Shown here: positions 25,847 to 34,129 of the stretch, one piece after another
Numbering within the stretch: position 1 is the first letter of the stretch
Layout of the letters: the number at the start of each line of letters is the position of its first letter
Made by a program: the position numbers and the translations under genes
Assembly (NCBI GenBank): GCA_025358315.1
Contig: JANYKA010000085.1
Coordinates: 1-37,280 of the forward strand
Source: Gemmatimonadota bacterium
GTDB taxonomy: Bacteria > Gemmatimonadota > Gemmatimonadetes > Gemmatimonadales > Gemmatimonadaceae
Length of the DNA stretch: 37,280 nucleotides
Direction: 5' to 3'
Notes under the pieces: model-generated
What the model was told of the DNA's origin: nothing
The model's input: only the letters and a program-made list of their open reading frames with translations
The model's database searches: none

Positions 25847-26950
25847 ATGATAAGCGCAGCTGCGAGCCCAATCCACTTGCATGGTTCACGCGTGCTGATT
25901 GGGGCCGGCCTCCTTGATGAGGGCGGCGTCGAGTTGCGCGCCACCTTGCATCACCGGCGCTTGGCGATCATCAGCGATAGCAACGTCGCACCCCTCTATG
26001 CGGCACGGCTCGCCGCAACATGTGGCACGCCGTCGCCAACGATACTGACAATTCCCGCCGGGGAAGCCAGCAAAACCCGCGAACAGTGGTCGCGCCTCAC
26101 GGACGAATTGCTCGACTTGCACTTTGGTCGCGACTCGGCAATTCTCGCCCTCGGCGGCGGCGTGGTTGGTGATCTGGCCGGTTTCGTCGCGGCCACATAT
26201 CTGCGCGGCATTCCGGTGGTGCAATTGCCCACCACATTACTCGCGATGATCGACGCGTCGATAGGTGGAAAAACCGGCGTTGATACACGCGCCGGGAAAA
26301 ATCTTGTCGGCGCGTTTCATCATCCTGTACTCGTTCTTGTCGACCCGACACTCCTCGGCACACTGCCCGTCGAACAACTCCGCAACGGGCTTGCCGAAGC
26401 CGTCAAGCACGCTGTAATCGCCAGTGCGCCGGATTTCGTCTGGCTCGCGACAAATACCGACTCGATCATTCGTAGCGGCGGCCCTGGCGCCGCATTGGCC
26501 GACCACCTCGTGCGCCGAAACGTGCAGATCAAGGCGGATATCGTTGCCCGCGACGAGCGCGAAACCGGCGTCCGGAAGATCCTGAACTTCGGTCACACAA
26601 TTGGCCACGCCATCGAAACGCTCAGCGGTTTCGCAATGCTCCACGGCGAAAGTGTGGCCGTCGGAATGGTGGTCGAAGCGCGCATTGCCGCGCGCGTCGG
26701 GATCGGTGATCCGGGACTTCCGGAAATGCTCATCGAAGTTCTGCGGCAGGCCGGACTTCCGACCGTTGTTCCGGCGGCGATGTCCAGTGACGCCATTCTC
26801 GAAGCAACGCGAAGTGACAAGAAGGCCCGTGAGGGATTGGTCGAATATGCATTGCCAGCCAAGCTCGGCGTGATGGCCGGCGCCGACCGCGGATTCGGGA
26901 TACCGGTGTCGGATGCAATGGTTTGCGCCGCACTTGATAACTCGCGATAA
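25847..26950 (+). CDS. aroB: 3-dehydroquinate synthase
   Basis: The 367-residue protein carries the AroB motifs: GGGVVGDLAGFVAATYLRG (NAD and phosphate binding), QLPTTLLAMIDASIGGKTGVD, and the zinc ligands in LAEAVKHAVI (Glu), NFGHTIGHA (His) and LHGES (His). It converts DAHP to 3-dehydroquinate in the shikimate pathway. All key residues are present and the length is typical. It lies 10 bp after the cobalamin adenosyltransferase gene and is the last gene before a 261-bp gap with promoters for the sigma factor gene. Confidence 0.96.
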   Translation: MISAAASPIHLHGSRVLIGAGLLDEGGVELRATLHHRRLAIISDSNVAPLYAARLAATCGTPSPTILTIPAGEASKTREQWSRLTDELLDLHFGRDSAILALGGGVVGDLAGFVAATYLRGIPVVQLPTTLLAMIDASIGGKTGVDTRAGKNLVGAFHHPVLVLVDPTLLGTLPVEQLRNGLAEAVKHAVIASAPDFVWLATNTDSIIRSGGPGAALADHLVRRNVQIKADIVARDERETGVRKILNFGHTIGHAIETLSGFAMLHGESVAVGMVVEARIAARVGIGDPGLPEMLIEVLRQAGLPTVVPAAMSSDAILEATRSDKKAREGLVEYALPAKLGVMAGADRGFGIPVSDAMVCAALDNSR

Positions 26951-27037
26951 GCAGACCGGCCGGTCAGAAACCAGACACTCGCGACCATTGTGACGCGGGT
27001 CATCTATCTGAAAGATTTGTGACGTTTGTGTAACCTA

Positions 27038-27066
27038 TTGCCAGTAAACGAGATAAGTCATATCTC
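27038..27066 (+). promoter_or_regulatory. Candidate distal promoter of the sigma factor gene, with an inverted repeat over the -10
   Basis: TTGCCA (27038-27043) and TATCTC (27061-27066) are 17 bp apart. The -10 is also the right arm of a perfect repeat GAGATA-N5-TATCTC (27050-27066), which could be an operator. Predicted from sequence only; the promoter rules of this phylum may differ from E. coli. Confidence 0.35.
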
Positions 27067-27102
27067 TGCACCAACACTGTGACATGGCACACGTTTTGGG
27101 TG

Positions 27103-27132
27103 TTGACCGCTGGCTGTACCTCTACATATCCT
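27103..27132 (+). promoter_or_regulatory. Candidate proximal promoter of the sigma factor gene
   Basis: TTGACC (27103-27108) and TATCCT (27127-27132) are separated by 18 bp. It would give a leader of about 70 nt before the ATG at 27212. The remaining bases of the 26951-27211 gap show no gene. Confidence 0.4.
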
Positions 27133-27211
27133 GCCCGTCCCTGCATATTGGTCAACGCCTGATCAGTACGTAGCTCGGTTATTCACTTCCCAACGCATTT
27201 ACGGGGTGTGT

Positions 27212-28105
27212 ATGCAGCGTGCGACTGAGTCGAGATCGAAAGGATTCTTCCGTTCCTCCCCCTCCACAGCTTTCGACCAGTACCTGCAGGACATTCAAAA
27301 GCTCCCGCTCATAACCGACGTCAAAGAAGAGCGTCGCTTGGCCCGGTTGGCCCAAAAGGGCGATGAAGCCGCAGCCGAACGGCTCGTTACGGCGAATCTT
27401 CGATTCGTCATTTCGTATGTCAAGAAATATCAAGGGCACGGACTCGATCTGTCCGAACTCGTCGCAATCGGTAACGAGGGACTTCTCAAAGCGGTCCGCA
27501 AATTCGATCCCGATCAAGGCGTCAAATTCATTTCGTACGCCGTGTGGTGGGTGCGTCAGGCGGTCCTCAAGGCGCTCGCGGAACAGACGCGCTCGGTGCG
27601 CATTCCGCTCAACCAGAACTCACAGCTGATTAAACTTTCCCGCGCCGAGACCGTTCTGGCGCAGGTGCTGAAGCGCGACCCGACGGACCATGAAATCGGC
27701 CGGTTGCTCGATGAAACACCGGAACAGGTGCGCGCCTCAAAACAAATGTCGGCCACCGAGCTCTCGCTCGACGCACCGGTCGATCGTTCTGACCGCGAGG
27801 CGTCCACACTCGGCGAGCGGTTTGCCGGTGGCGATGGCATCGAGATCGAAGAGCGGACGGACTTCAACCTGATGCGCGAGTGCATTGCCAGAGTCTTCCG
27901 CAATTACCTCACGCCACGTGAACGCAAAATTCTGCATTTGTATTACGGCCTCGATGAGGGTGCCGAAGCTATGACGCTCGAGAAAATCGGCGCACTGATG
28001 GGCGTCACCCGCGAACGCATTCGCCAGATTCGCGAACGGGCGTTCGAGAAACTTCGCGAGTCGCCCGAGGGGCGTTCGCTGATGGGCTTCTGGGCCATTA
28101 CCTGA
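27212..28105 (+). CDS. RNA polymerase sigma factor, RpoD/SigA family (short, FCB type)
   Basis: The 297-residue protein has sigma regions 1.2 to 4.2 and no region 1.1. Region 2 shows ANLRFVISYVKKYQGHGLDLSELVAIGNEGL and KFISYAVWWVRQAVLKALAEQ; region 4.2 shows GVTRERIRQIRERAFEKL with the -35-binding helix-turn-helix. The YAVWWVRQAVLKALAEQ form is closer to the Bacteroidota SigA type than to E. coli RpoD. It could be the primary factor or a group 2 paralogue. The ATG at 27212 sits 5 nt after GGGG; an in-frame GTG at 27206 is possible. Two candidate promoters lie upstream and a hairpin follows the stop, so it is probably a single-gene unit. Confidence 0.9.
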   Translation: MQRATESRSKGFFRSSPSTAFDQYLQDIQKLPLITDVKEERRLARLAQKGDEAAAERLVTANLRFVISYVKKYQGHGLDLSELVAIGNEGLLKAVRKFDPDQGVKFISYAVWWVRQAVLKALAEQTRSVRIPLNQNSQLIKLSRAETVLAQVLKRDPTDHEIGRLLDETPEQVRASKQMSATELSLDAPVDRSDREASTLGERFAGGDGIEIEERTDFNLMRECIARVFRNYLTPRERKILHLYYGLDEGAEAMTLEKIGALMGVTRERIRQIRERAFEKLRESPEGRSLMGFWAIT

Positions 28106-28117
28106 TTGAACCCCACC

Positions 28118-28143
28118 CATCGCGCTCCCCGGAGAGCGCGATG
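28118..28143 (+). terminator. Hairpin after the sigma factor gene
   Basis: CATCGCGCTC (28118-28127) and GAGCGCGATG (28134-28143) form a perfect 10-bp stem with a 6-nt loop, 12 bp after the stop. There is no T-run, so it may be a Rho-independent terminator of weak type or an mRNA 3'-end stabiliser. A second imperfect stem (GAAAGG with CCTTTC) lies just downstream. Confidence 0.45.
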
Positions 28144-28219
28144 TGATATGCGTGAAAGGTCGAGCGGCCTGGCTGCCCGGCCTTTCGTGCATTCACGGTG
28201 CGACGATTAAGGTTCAGCT

Positions 28220-29635
28220 ATGCCGGAATTGGCCACCACACTCTCGGATATTGTCGGCACGCGCTATTGCCTCACGCGTGCGACTGAGCTGTTGGCCTAC
28301 GCGACCGATGCGTTACCGGGCAATCGACGTCATCCCCGGCTGGCCGTTATGCCAGGCACACGGGACGAGACCGTGGCCGTGGTGCGCGCACTCTATGCGG
28401 CTGGGATGCCATTCGTCCCACGCGGCGCTGGCACCGGCCTCTCGGGCGGTGCGCTCGCCGACAGTGTCGTTTTGCTTGGGCTTCAGCGGCTTCGGCAGAT
28501 CATCACGATCAATCCCGAGTCGCGGACCGCGATCGTAGAGCCGGGTGTCGTAAATGCTGCGCTCAGCAAGGCTGCGTTGCCGTTTGGATTGCACTATGCG
28601 CCCGATCCGTCAAGCCAAACGGCCTGTACGATTGGCGGAAATCTCGCCGAGAATGCTGGTGGCCCGCATTGTCTGAAGTACGGCGTAACGCTCAACCACG
28701 TTCTGGCCGCCACGGTGGTGCTGCCGAATGGTGAGATCGTCTCACTTACCGCGCCAAGCGAAGAAACACCAGGGTACGATTTACTTGGCGCGTTCGTCGG
28801 CTCCGAAGGTTGCTTTGGTGTGGCGCTCGACATCACCGTGCGGCTCACGCCGAATCCGGAGCGCGTACACACCATGCTCGCCGATTTTTCGTCGATCGAC
28901 GATGCAGCCCGCGCCACGTCGGCGATCATTGCCGCCGGCATACTTCCGGCGGCGCTCGAATTGATGGACGCCGCAACCATTCAGGCAGTGGAGAGTTCGA
29001 TTTACGCCGCGGGCTATCCGGTCGACGCCGCCGCGGTGCTCCTCGTAGAAGTGGATGGCGCAGCCGACGGTCTCGACGAAGATGTTGACGCTATCGAGCG
29101 AATCTGTCGCGCCTGTGGCGCTCGCCACGTGCGGTCAGCGAGCGACGCGATCGAACGCGCCCGTCTGTGGCAGGGGAGAAAGAAAGCGTTCGGGGCGATG
29201 GGACGCATTGCCCCGCACCTCGCGGTTCAGGACGCCGTTGTTCCGCGGTCGCAGCTATCGCCGATCCTCGCCCGCATGGCCGAGATTGGCACGCGGCACA
29301 ATGTGCGCGTATGCAATGTGTTTCACGCCGGCGACGGAAATCTGCATCCCAACATTCCGTATGACGCCGACAACGCCGACGAGTCGGCGCGCGTGCACGC
29401 CGCAATGAGCGAAATAATGGAGCTCTGCATTTCGGTTGGTGGTACAATCACCGGTGAGCACGGCGTCGGGTCCGACAAGCTCGCATATATGGAGCGGATG
29501 TTTCCCGGCGATTCGCTCGACGCGATGTGTCGCCTTCGCGACGCGTTCGATCCGGAGCGGCGCGCGAATCCCGGCAAGGTCGTCCCCTCGCACCGGTGCA
29601 AAGAGTGGCGCGCCGCACCGGGCGCACACACATGA
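28220..29635 (+). CDS. glcD: Glycolate oxidase, FAD-binding subunit GlcD
   Basis: The 471-residue protein has the FAD_binding_4 (PCMH) fold: PFVPRGAGTGLSGGAL, TAIVEPGVVN, YAPDPSSQTACTIGGNLAENAGGP, and the FAD-oxidase C-terminal domain with VFHAGDGNLHPNI and TGEHGVGSDK. These are the usual GlcD/D-lactate dehydrogenase motifs. With GlcE and GlcF downstream it would oxidise glycolate (or D-lactate) to the 2-oxo acid at the inner face of the membrane. AAGG lies about 8 nt before the ATG at 28220. Its TGA overlaps the glcE ATG (ATGA), so the subunits are translationally coupled. Confidence 0.93.
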   Translation: MPELATTLSDIVGTRYCLTRATELLAYATDALPGNRRHPRLAVMPGTRDETVAVVRALYAAGMPFVPRGAGTGLSGGALADSVVLLGLQRLRQIITINPESRTAIVEPGVVNAALSKAALPFGLHYAPDPSSQTACTIGGNLAENAGGPHCLKYGVTLNHVLAATVVLPNGEIVSLTAPSEETPGYDLLGAFVGSEGCFGVALDITVRLTPNPERVHTMLADFSSIDDAARATSAIIAAGILPAALELMDAATIQAVESSIYAAGYPVDAAAVLLVEVDGAADGLDEDVDAIERICRACGARHVRSASDAIERARLWQGRKKAFGAMGRIAPHLAVQDAVVPRSQLSPILARMAEIGTRHNVRVCNVFHAGDGNLHPNIPYDADNADESARVHAAMSEIMELCISVGGTITGEHGVGSDKLAYMERMFPGDSLDAMCRLRDAFDPERRANPGKVVPSHRCKEWRAAPGAHT

Positions 29636-30570
29636 CACTGCAACCCGCGAACACCAGCGAGCTACAGACGATCGCGCACGACGCGCGGGCGCGATCGACT
29701 CCGCTGCGTCTGTTCAGCCGCGGAACATGGCCGACGGGAGTGACGGGCGGAGCGGTCGCGTCCACATCGCTCGACTTGTCTCTATTCAGTGGCATCGTGG
29801 AATATGTGCCGGGCGACCTCACGCTTACTGCGGGTTCCGCCACCACAATCGCCGAAATCGACGCCGCGACTGCGGCGCACAACCAATGGTGCCCGCTCCT
29901 GCCGTGGGGCGACGACGGCGGCTCGCTAGGTGCAACTTTCGCCACCGCTACCACCGGTCCCTGCGCGCGATCACTGGGTACGCCGCGTGATATAGCCATC
30001 GGGGTGCAGTTCGTGGACGGCACGGGAGCGCTCGCGCGTGGCGGCGGCCGCGTCGTGAAAAATGTGGCCGGGTTTGACCTCACACGACTGATGGTCGGAT
30101 CGTGGGGTACCCTTGGCGCGATCACGGAAATAAGTATTCGCCTGCGGGCGCGGCCCGCCGTCGACGAATCGTGGACGCTTTACCTCACACCGAGCGATGT
30201 CGCAGCGCAATCGCAATTGGCAGCTCTGCGGCGCGGTCCGCTTGCGCCACTGGCGTGTGAAATCCTCACAACTGCTCACGCCGCCGCACTTGGACTGCCA
30301 AACGCCTCAGCGCTCGTTCGGCTCGGCGGCAACACCGCATTCGTCGCGGCCGCACGCGCCGCCATGCGCGCAGCCGTGCGCGAGATTGGCCGAGCCGACC
30401 CGTGTGACACGCAGGTGTGGTCGCGCTATCGCGCCCTTGATCCGCATCCTCGCACCGTCACCGCAAACGCGTTTGCGGATCCATTGTCGCGACGAGTCAA
30501 AATGCTGTTCGATCCCGCCCACGTGTGGAACCGATTCGAAGGCGGGCACGGTGCCGAAGGCAAATCATGA
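29632..30570 (+). CDS. glcE: Glycolate oxidase subunit GlcE
   Basis: The 312-residue protein is a second, shorter FAD_binding_4 protein, as GlcE usually is. LFSRGTWPTG, IVEYVPGDLTLTAGSATTIAEI, DDGGSLGATFATATTGP and GRVVKNVAGFDLTRLMVGSWGTLGAITEI are typical. It forms the glycolate oxidase complex with GlcD and GlcF. The start at 29632 is set by the ATGA overlap with glcD; a longer frame upstream only reads through glcD in another phase. Its end overlaps glcF by ATGA as well. Confidence 0.9.
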   Translation: MTLQPANTSELQTIAHDARARSTPLRLFSRGTWPTGVTGGAVASTSLDLSLFSGIVEYVPGDLTLTAGSATTIAEIDAATAAHNQWCPLLPWGDDGGSLGATFATATTGPCARSLGTPRDIAIGVQFVDGTGALARGGGRVVKNVAGFDLTRLMVGSWGTLGAITEISIRLRARPAVDESWTLYLTPSDVAAQSQLAALRRGPLAPLACEILTTAHAAALGLPNASALVRLGGNTAFVAAARAAMRAAVREIGRADPCDTQVWSRYRALDPHPRTVTANAFADPLSRRVKMLFDPAHVWNRFEGGHGAEGKS

Positions 30571-31814
30571 CGCGCACCGCTGCCGATCTGCTGCCATTGC
30601 GCGGAGCCGAGCTGTGTGTGCATTGCGGCTTTTGCCTGCAAGCCTGCCCAACATATCTCGCGCTCGACGACGAAAATGATTCGCCGCGCGGGCGAATCGT
30701 GCTGATGAAAGCACTCGCTGAGGGCGCGATCGCATCGGACGATCCGGACGCGAGGCGTCATCTCGACCGTTGCCTCGGATGCCGCGGTTGCGAGACCGCC
30801 TGTCCGTCGGGCGTTCCCTATGGTCAGTTGCTTGAACAAACGCGCGAGCGACTCACCGCAGGTCGCCCATTGCCGCTCGTGGCGCGGACAATTCTTTTTG
30901 TGTTTGCGCGTCCGCTGTTCCTCGGTATCGTCATGTTTGGCGCGCGTGTGCTCCGCGCCACCGGCATTCCGGCCCTGCTCGCTCGCATACCGGGCCGGCT
31001 CGGTTTCGCTATGGCCATGCTTGCGTCGACTGCGCGGCGCCAGCACGCGTATCCCGCGGCCGATCCGGACTGCGGCCGGGGCACGGTCGCGATACTCGAT
31101 GGCTGCGTGATGGAAGGATTGTTCACCAGTATAAATCGCGCCACGGAACATGTACTCGAAGTGAACGGATATGGGCGCGTTACCGCGCCCGGCCAACAGT
31201 GTTGTGGCGCGTTGCATGCCCACGCCGGTGACGCCGCGACAGCACGCACACTGGCGCGCGCCAACATTGCTGCCTTCGAGAAGAGCGGCGCGCAATTCGT
31301 CTGCACCAACTCCGCGGGTTGCGGTGCGGCGATGAAAGAGTATTCGCAACTGTTGCGCGACGACCCCGAGTGGCGCGATCGCGCTGCGGCATTCGGCACG
31401 CGGGTACGCGATGTGAGTGAATTGCTTGCCGTGGCCGGCCCGCGATCGGCAGGCTCACTGCCTGGTGCGACGACCGTCACGTACGACGCGCCCTGCCATT
31501 TGCAACACGGCCAGCATGTCACAATTCCGCCACTCACCGTGCTTGCCGCTATTAGCCAACTCACGCTCATTCCGCTCACCGACAGCGATCAATGCTGCGG
31601 CAGTGCAGGCATCTACAACCTCATCGAGCCGGAGCTGTCAGACCAAGTGCTAGCGCCAAAGCTCGCGCACATTGCCGCTTCCGGGGCTGCCATCGTTGCC
31701 ACCGGAAATCCCGGTTGCCTGATGCAGATCGGCGCCGGGCTCATGCGGTCCGGCAGCGCCGCGATAGCGCGGCACCCCGTCGAGTTGCTTGCCGAAGCGT
31801 ATCGGAAATCCTGA
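30567..31814 (+). CDS. glcF: Glycolate oxidase iron-sulfur subunit GlcF
   Basis: The 415-residue protein has two 4Fe-4S motifs, CVHCGFCLQACP (C17, C20, C23, C27) and CLGCRGCETACP (C69, C72, C75, C79), and two CCG-type domains with QQCCGALHAHAG, DAPCHLQHGQ and DQCCGSAGIYN. It passes electrons from GlcD to the quinone pool. A hydrophobic stretch after the second cluster (about 100-130) may dock it to the membrane. The start at 30567 overlaps glcE by ATGA. The next gene begins 42 bp further on. Confidence 0.93.
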   Translation: MTRTAADLLPLRGAELCVHCGFCLQACPTYLALDDENDSPRGRIVLMKALAEGAIASDDPDARRHLDRCLGCRGCETACPSGVPYGQLLEQTRERLTAGRPLPLVARTILFVFARPLFLGIVMFGARVLRATGIPALLARIPGRLGFAMAMLASTARRQHAYPAADPDCGRGTVAILDGCVMEGLFTSINRATEHVLEVNGYGRVTAPGQQCCGALHAHAGDAATARTLARANIAAFEKSGAQFVCTNSAGCGAAMKEYSQLLRDDPEWRDRAAAFGTRVRDVSELLAVAGPRSAGSLPGATTVTYDAPCHLQHGQHVTIPPLTVLAAISQLTLIPLTDSDQCCGSAGIYNLIEPELSDQVLAPKLAHIAASGAAIVATGNPGCLMQIGAGLMRSGSAAIARHPVELLAEAYRKS

Positions 31815-31856
31815 GCGGACTTCACGCGGCCAGCACCCCGGTGATACTTATATAAG

Positions 31857-32543
31857 ATGTCACGCCCGGTCCTCATCATGGATTTCGACGATGTGCTCGC
31901 CGAAACGCGCGCGCCAAAACTTGACGCGCTGCGTACCGCATTCGCGTTTGATGGCGTGGTGATCGATGACGACTTCCTCGACACGATCTGTTTGGGCGTG
32001 TCGATCCCCGCCGCAGTTCGCGGGGTGTATCGACAGGCCAATGTGCCCGCCGACGAAACGATGATCGAACTTGCCACATTGCGTGCCGATCGTGCCTTCG
32101 CCGCGACTACGCAACACGGAATCCTACTCGCCCCGGGCGCCGCGGACTTTGTGCGCAATGCCTCGGCTCAGGTTCGACTGGCAATTGTCACCAGCGCGCG
32201 GCGACGCGACGTCGAGGCGCTGCTGGAATTGGCCGGACTGCGCGACGCATTTGAATGTGTCCTTACTGCCGATGATCGTACCGGCTTCGAGCCGTCGCCG
32301 GAATCGTACGACGCGGCACTGTTTCGTCTTGCCCACGGTGAGAGTATTCGCGCTGGTGGCGAGACCGCGATAGTGGCGTCTCTCAACGCGGCCGCGGCGG
32401 CCCGGGCGGCGCAGTTGACTGTCGTAGTCGTTGGTCCAGTATCGCCAACGGTCGCATTCGCTGGTGACGGATACATGGCCACACTTGAGGGTGTCGCTGT
32501 CGCCGATGCGGTACGCTTCTCACGTCGCGCTCGGGCGACGTGA
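31857..32543 (+). CDS. HAD-like protein with degraded catalytic motifs
   Basis: The 228-residue protein has the HAD subfamily I layout: motif I DFDDVLAET (Asp9, Asp11) and motif II VTSAR at 111-115. The later motifs are damaged: the KPxP lysine is Glu145 (FEPSPESY), and the motif IV EDS is A174-S175-L176 in IVASLNAAAAARAA, so the magnesium-binding acids are absent. It probably cannot act as a normal phosphatase. It sits between glcF and the YgfZ gene. A true phosphoglycolate phosphatase would make glycolate for GlcDEF, so it may descend from one and now bind or regulate; this is inference. The ATG at 31857 has TATATAAG just upstream but no Shine-Dalgarno. Confidence 0.75.
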   Translation: MSRPVLIMDFDDVLAETRAPKLDALRTAFAFDGVVIDDDFLDTICLGVSIPAAVRGVYRQANVPADETMIELATLRADRAFAATTQHGILLAPGAADFVRNASAQVRLAIVTSARRRDVEALLELAGLRDAFECVLTADDRTGFEPSPESYDAALFRLAHGESIRAGGETAIVASLNAAAAARAAQLTVVVVGPVSPTVAFAGDGYMATLEGVAVADAVRFSRRARAT

Positions 32544-33574
32544 TGCCGGAAGCGGTCGCGCCGGGATTCGAACGGGTCGAGCTCTTTTCGACACCGTCGA
32601 GTGAATACGATGCGCTCCGCAACGGTGCCGCATTGGTCGATCGCAGTTCGCGTCAACGGATAATCTTCGCGGGAGCAAAGGCAGGCGATACGCTCACAGG
32701 ACTCCTCACGAGCGATGTACTTGCGCTCACTCCGGGCACCGGCCAGTACGCCGCGGCACTGACATCCAAAGGGAAAATCATCGCCGACGTTCGGGTCTTT
32801 TCGCGCGATGGTGACTTTTTGGTCGACGTTGCCGAGGCGGCCGCTCCCGGATTCACCGCGATGATTCGAAAGTTCGTGAACCCTCGCCTCGCACGATACG
32901 CGGACGCGAGCACGATCTTGCGTACTGTCGGTGTTTTCGGTCCCAGTTCGGCTGGCACGATTGCGCTCGCACTTGGCATCGCCGCGCCAGCGCTCAAATC
33001 ACTCGGTGACTACGCGCATTTCGCGCTGGACTGGAACGGAAACGCGTTGCGAATCGCGCGCGTGCCCGACTTAGGTGGTGACGGATTCGATATTTTCGTA
33101 CCAGTGGAGGCCGCCCCGGCCCTATGGTCGGCACTCGAAAGTACAGGCGCGACTCGCGTCGGGCGGGCCGTGGTGGACATCGCACGAATTGAAGCCGGCC
33201 GGCCGCTCTGGGGAATCGACATGGACGAGAACACCCTCGCCCAGGAAGCGAACTTCGATGAACTGCATGGCATCTCATATACGAAGGGATGTTACACAGG
33301 CCAGGAGACCGTCGCCCGCGTGCATTTTCGAGGCCACGTGAACCGGCATCTGCGCGGGTTGCGCAGCACGGCACAACTACCGAGTCGGGCCCAACTGTTC
33401 AGTGAAGATGGGAAACCGGTGGGCGAAGTCCGGAGTGCCACCACATCACCAACGCTTGGCGCCATTGCCATCGCGATGGTTCGTCATGAAGTGGCGGCGG
33501 CGAGCCGGCTCACGGCACGATGGGACGGTGGCGAAACAAACGCCGTTGTACACCAGCTCCCATTTGCCAGTTGA
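32543..33574 (+). CDS. ygfZ: YgfZ-like folate-binding protein (GcvT family)
   Basis: The 343-residue protein has the YgfZ signature KGCYTGQE at 248-255 (Cys250), preceded by LAQEANFDELHGISY. The N-terminal part (LVDRSSRQRIIFAGAKAGDTLTGLLTSDV) resembles the folate-binding domain of the glycine cleavage T protein. YgfZ helps make or repair certain Fe-S enzymes using tetrahydrofolate. The start at 32543 forms TGATG with the stop of the HAD-like gene; GTG at 32540 is an alternative. Its place behind the Fe-S-containing glycolate oxidase genes fits a maturation or repair role. Confidence 0.88.
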   Translation: MPEAVAPGFERVELFSTPSSEYDALRNGAALVDRSSRQRIIFAGAKAGDTLTGLLTSDVLALTPGTGQYAAALTSKGKIIADVRVFSRDGDFLVDVAEAAAPGFTAMIRKFVNPRLARYADASTILRTVGVFGPSSAGTIALALGIAAPALKSLGDYAHFALDWNGNALRIARVPDLGGDGFDIFVPVEAAPALWSALESTGATRVGRAVVDIARIEAGRPLWGIDMDENTLAQEANFDELHGISYTKGCYTGQETVARVHFRGHVNRHLRGLRSTAQLPSRAQLFSEDGKPVGEVRSATTSPTLGAIAIAMVRHEVAAASRLTARWDGGETNAVVHQLPFAS

Positions 33575-33594
33575 TTGTGATTGCCGTTAATACA

Positions 33595-33626
33595 CGAAGG
33601 GCGCGACCAGATAGTCGCGCCCTTCG
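33595..33626. terminator. Strong bidirectional hairpin between ygfZ and the lipoprotein gene
   Basis: A perfect 13-bp stem (33595-33607 with 33614-33626, CGAAGGGCGCGAC arm) has a 6-nt loop. It lies 21 bp after the ygfZ stop and 20 bp after the convergent lipoprotein stop. T-runs are weak on both sides (CATTTAC on +). It fits a shared terminator. Confidence 0.65.
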
Positions 33627-33645
33627 CATTTACTTCGATTCCGGA

Positions 33646-33873
33646 CTACGGCTTCTTTGCCGGGGCCGGGGTCTTCGTCGTGGTCGACGTCGACGTGGTG
33701 GTCGTCGTGGTCTTCATGGTGGTGTCCTTCTTGGTGCTGTCCATCTTCATCGATGAGTCAGAGGCCATCGTGGTGGCCGGAGCCGGAGCAACTGCAGCGG
33801 CCGGAGCCTCTTCCTTCTTGTCAGCGCAAGCAGCGAGAGCGAGCACGGCAGCGACAAGGGCAATACGCTTCAT
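33646..33873 (-). CDS. Small Thr/Lys-rich lipoprotein
   Basis: The 75-residue product begins MKRIALVAAVLALAAC, a lipoprotein signal with lipobox L13-A-A-C16. The mature part is low-complexity: an Ala/Pro-rich stretch, then SSMKMDSTKKD and a Thr/Ser-rich run of about 15 residues, ending PAPAKKP. It is probably an extended, unfolded envelope lipoprotein; no function can be named. AGGAG (33881-33885) lies 7 nt before the ATG at 33873, which rules out a longer in-frame start at 33945. A promoter candidate with an overlapping palindrome lies upstream. Lgt (213-1067) would be needed to lipidate it. Confidence 0.8.
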   Translation of the reverse strand: MKRIALVAAVLALAACADKKEEAPAAAVAPAPATTMASDSSMKMDSTKKDTTMKTTTTTTSTSTTTKTPAPAKKP

Positions 33874-33880
33874 GGGGGTT

Positions 33881-33885
33881 CTCCT
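33881..33885 (-). promoter_or_regulatory. Shine-Dalgarno of the small lipoprotein gene
   Basis: AGGAG on the minus strand, 7 nt upstream of the ATG at 33873; it decides the start. Confidence 0.7.
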
Positions 33886-33896
33886 AAACGGGATAA

Positions 33897-33947
33897 TAGG
33901 CGCAATCGAGACTGCGCCTAATACGCAGTGCTCGTACAACAGCACAA
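33897..33947 (-). promoter_or_regulatory. Candidate promoter and operator of the small lipoprotein gene
   Basis: On the minus strand TTGTGC (33942-33947) and TATTAG (33918-33923) are 18 bp apart. A perfect inverted repeat TAGGCGCA-N8-TGCGCCTA (33897-33920) overlaps the -10 and the likely start point. The rest of the 33874-34129 gap, up to the molybdoenzyme gene, shows no gene. Confidence 0.4.
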
Positions 33948-34129
33948 CTTATCGATTTCCGGTGTCTTGGTCAAGTGTTTGGCGGCCCAGATTAGTGGGC
34001 CTTTGACGTGGCTAACCCAATGTCATCCCTCAGCTTGGTCGACACTGGCGTCAGGGCGAAAGGCCCCTTTCACTCTGGGGGCGCGATTAGATTTCTGATA
34101 CGGGTCCCCCAGGAACCAGCGAGTACGCG

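Noticed and set aside
26954-26965. GACCGGCCGGTC palindrome just after aroB as a terminator
   Set aside because: The stem would be 4 bp with a 4-nt GGCC loop and no T-run; too weak to call.
27085-27099. Sigma-54-like promoter TGGCAC-N5-TTGG upstream of the sigma factor gene
   Set aside because: The -24 element fits, but the -12 element has GG where GC is nearly invariant. A better sigma-70-type candidate lies close by.
33660-33730. GTC/GTG/GAC-rich stretch as a DNA repeat element
   Set aside because: It is explained by Thr and Lys codons of the lipoprotein tail on the minus strand.
33874-33945. Longer start for the small lipoprotein at 33945
   Set aside because: It would put 24 residues before the lipoprotein signal and ignore the AGGAG placed for the ATG at 33873.
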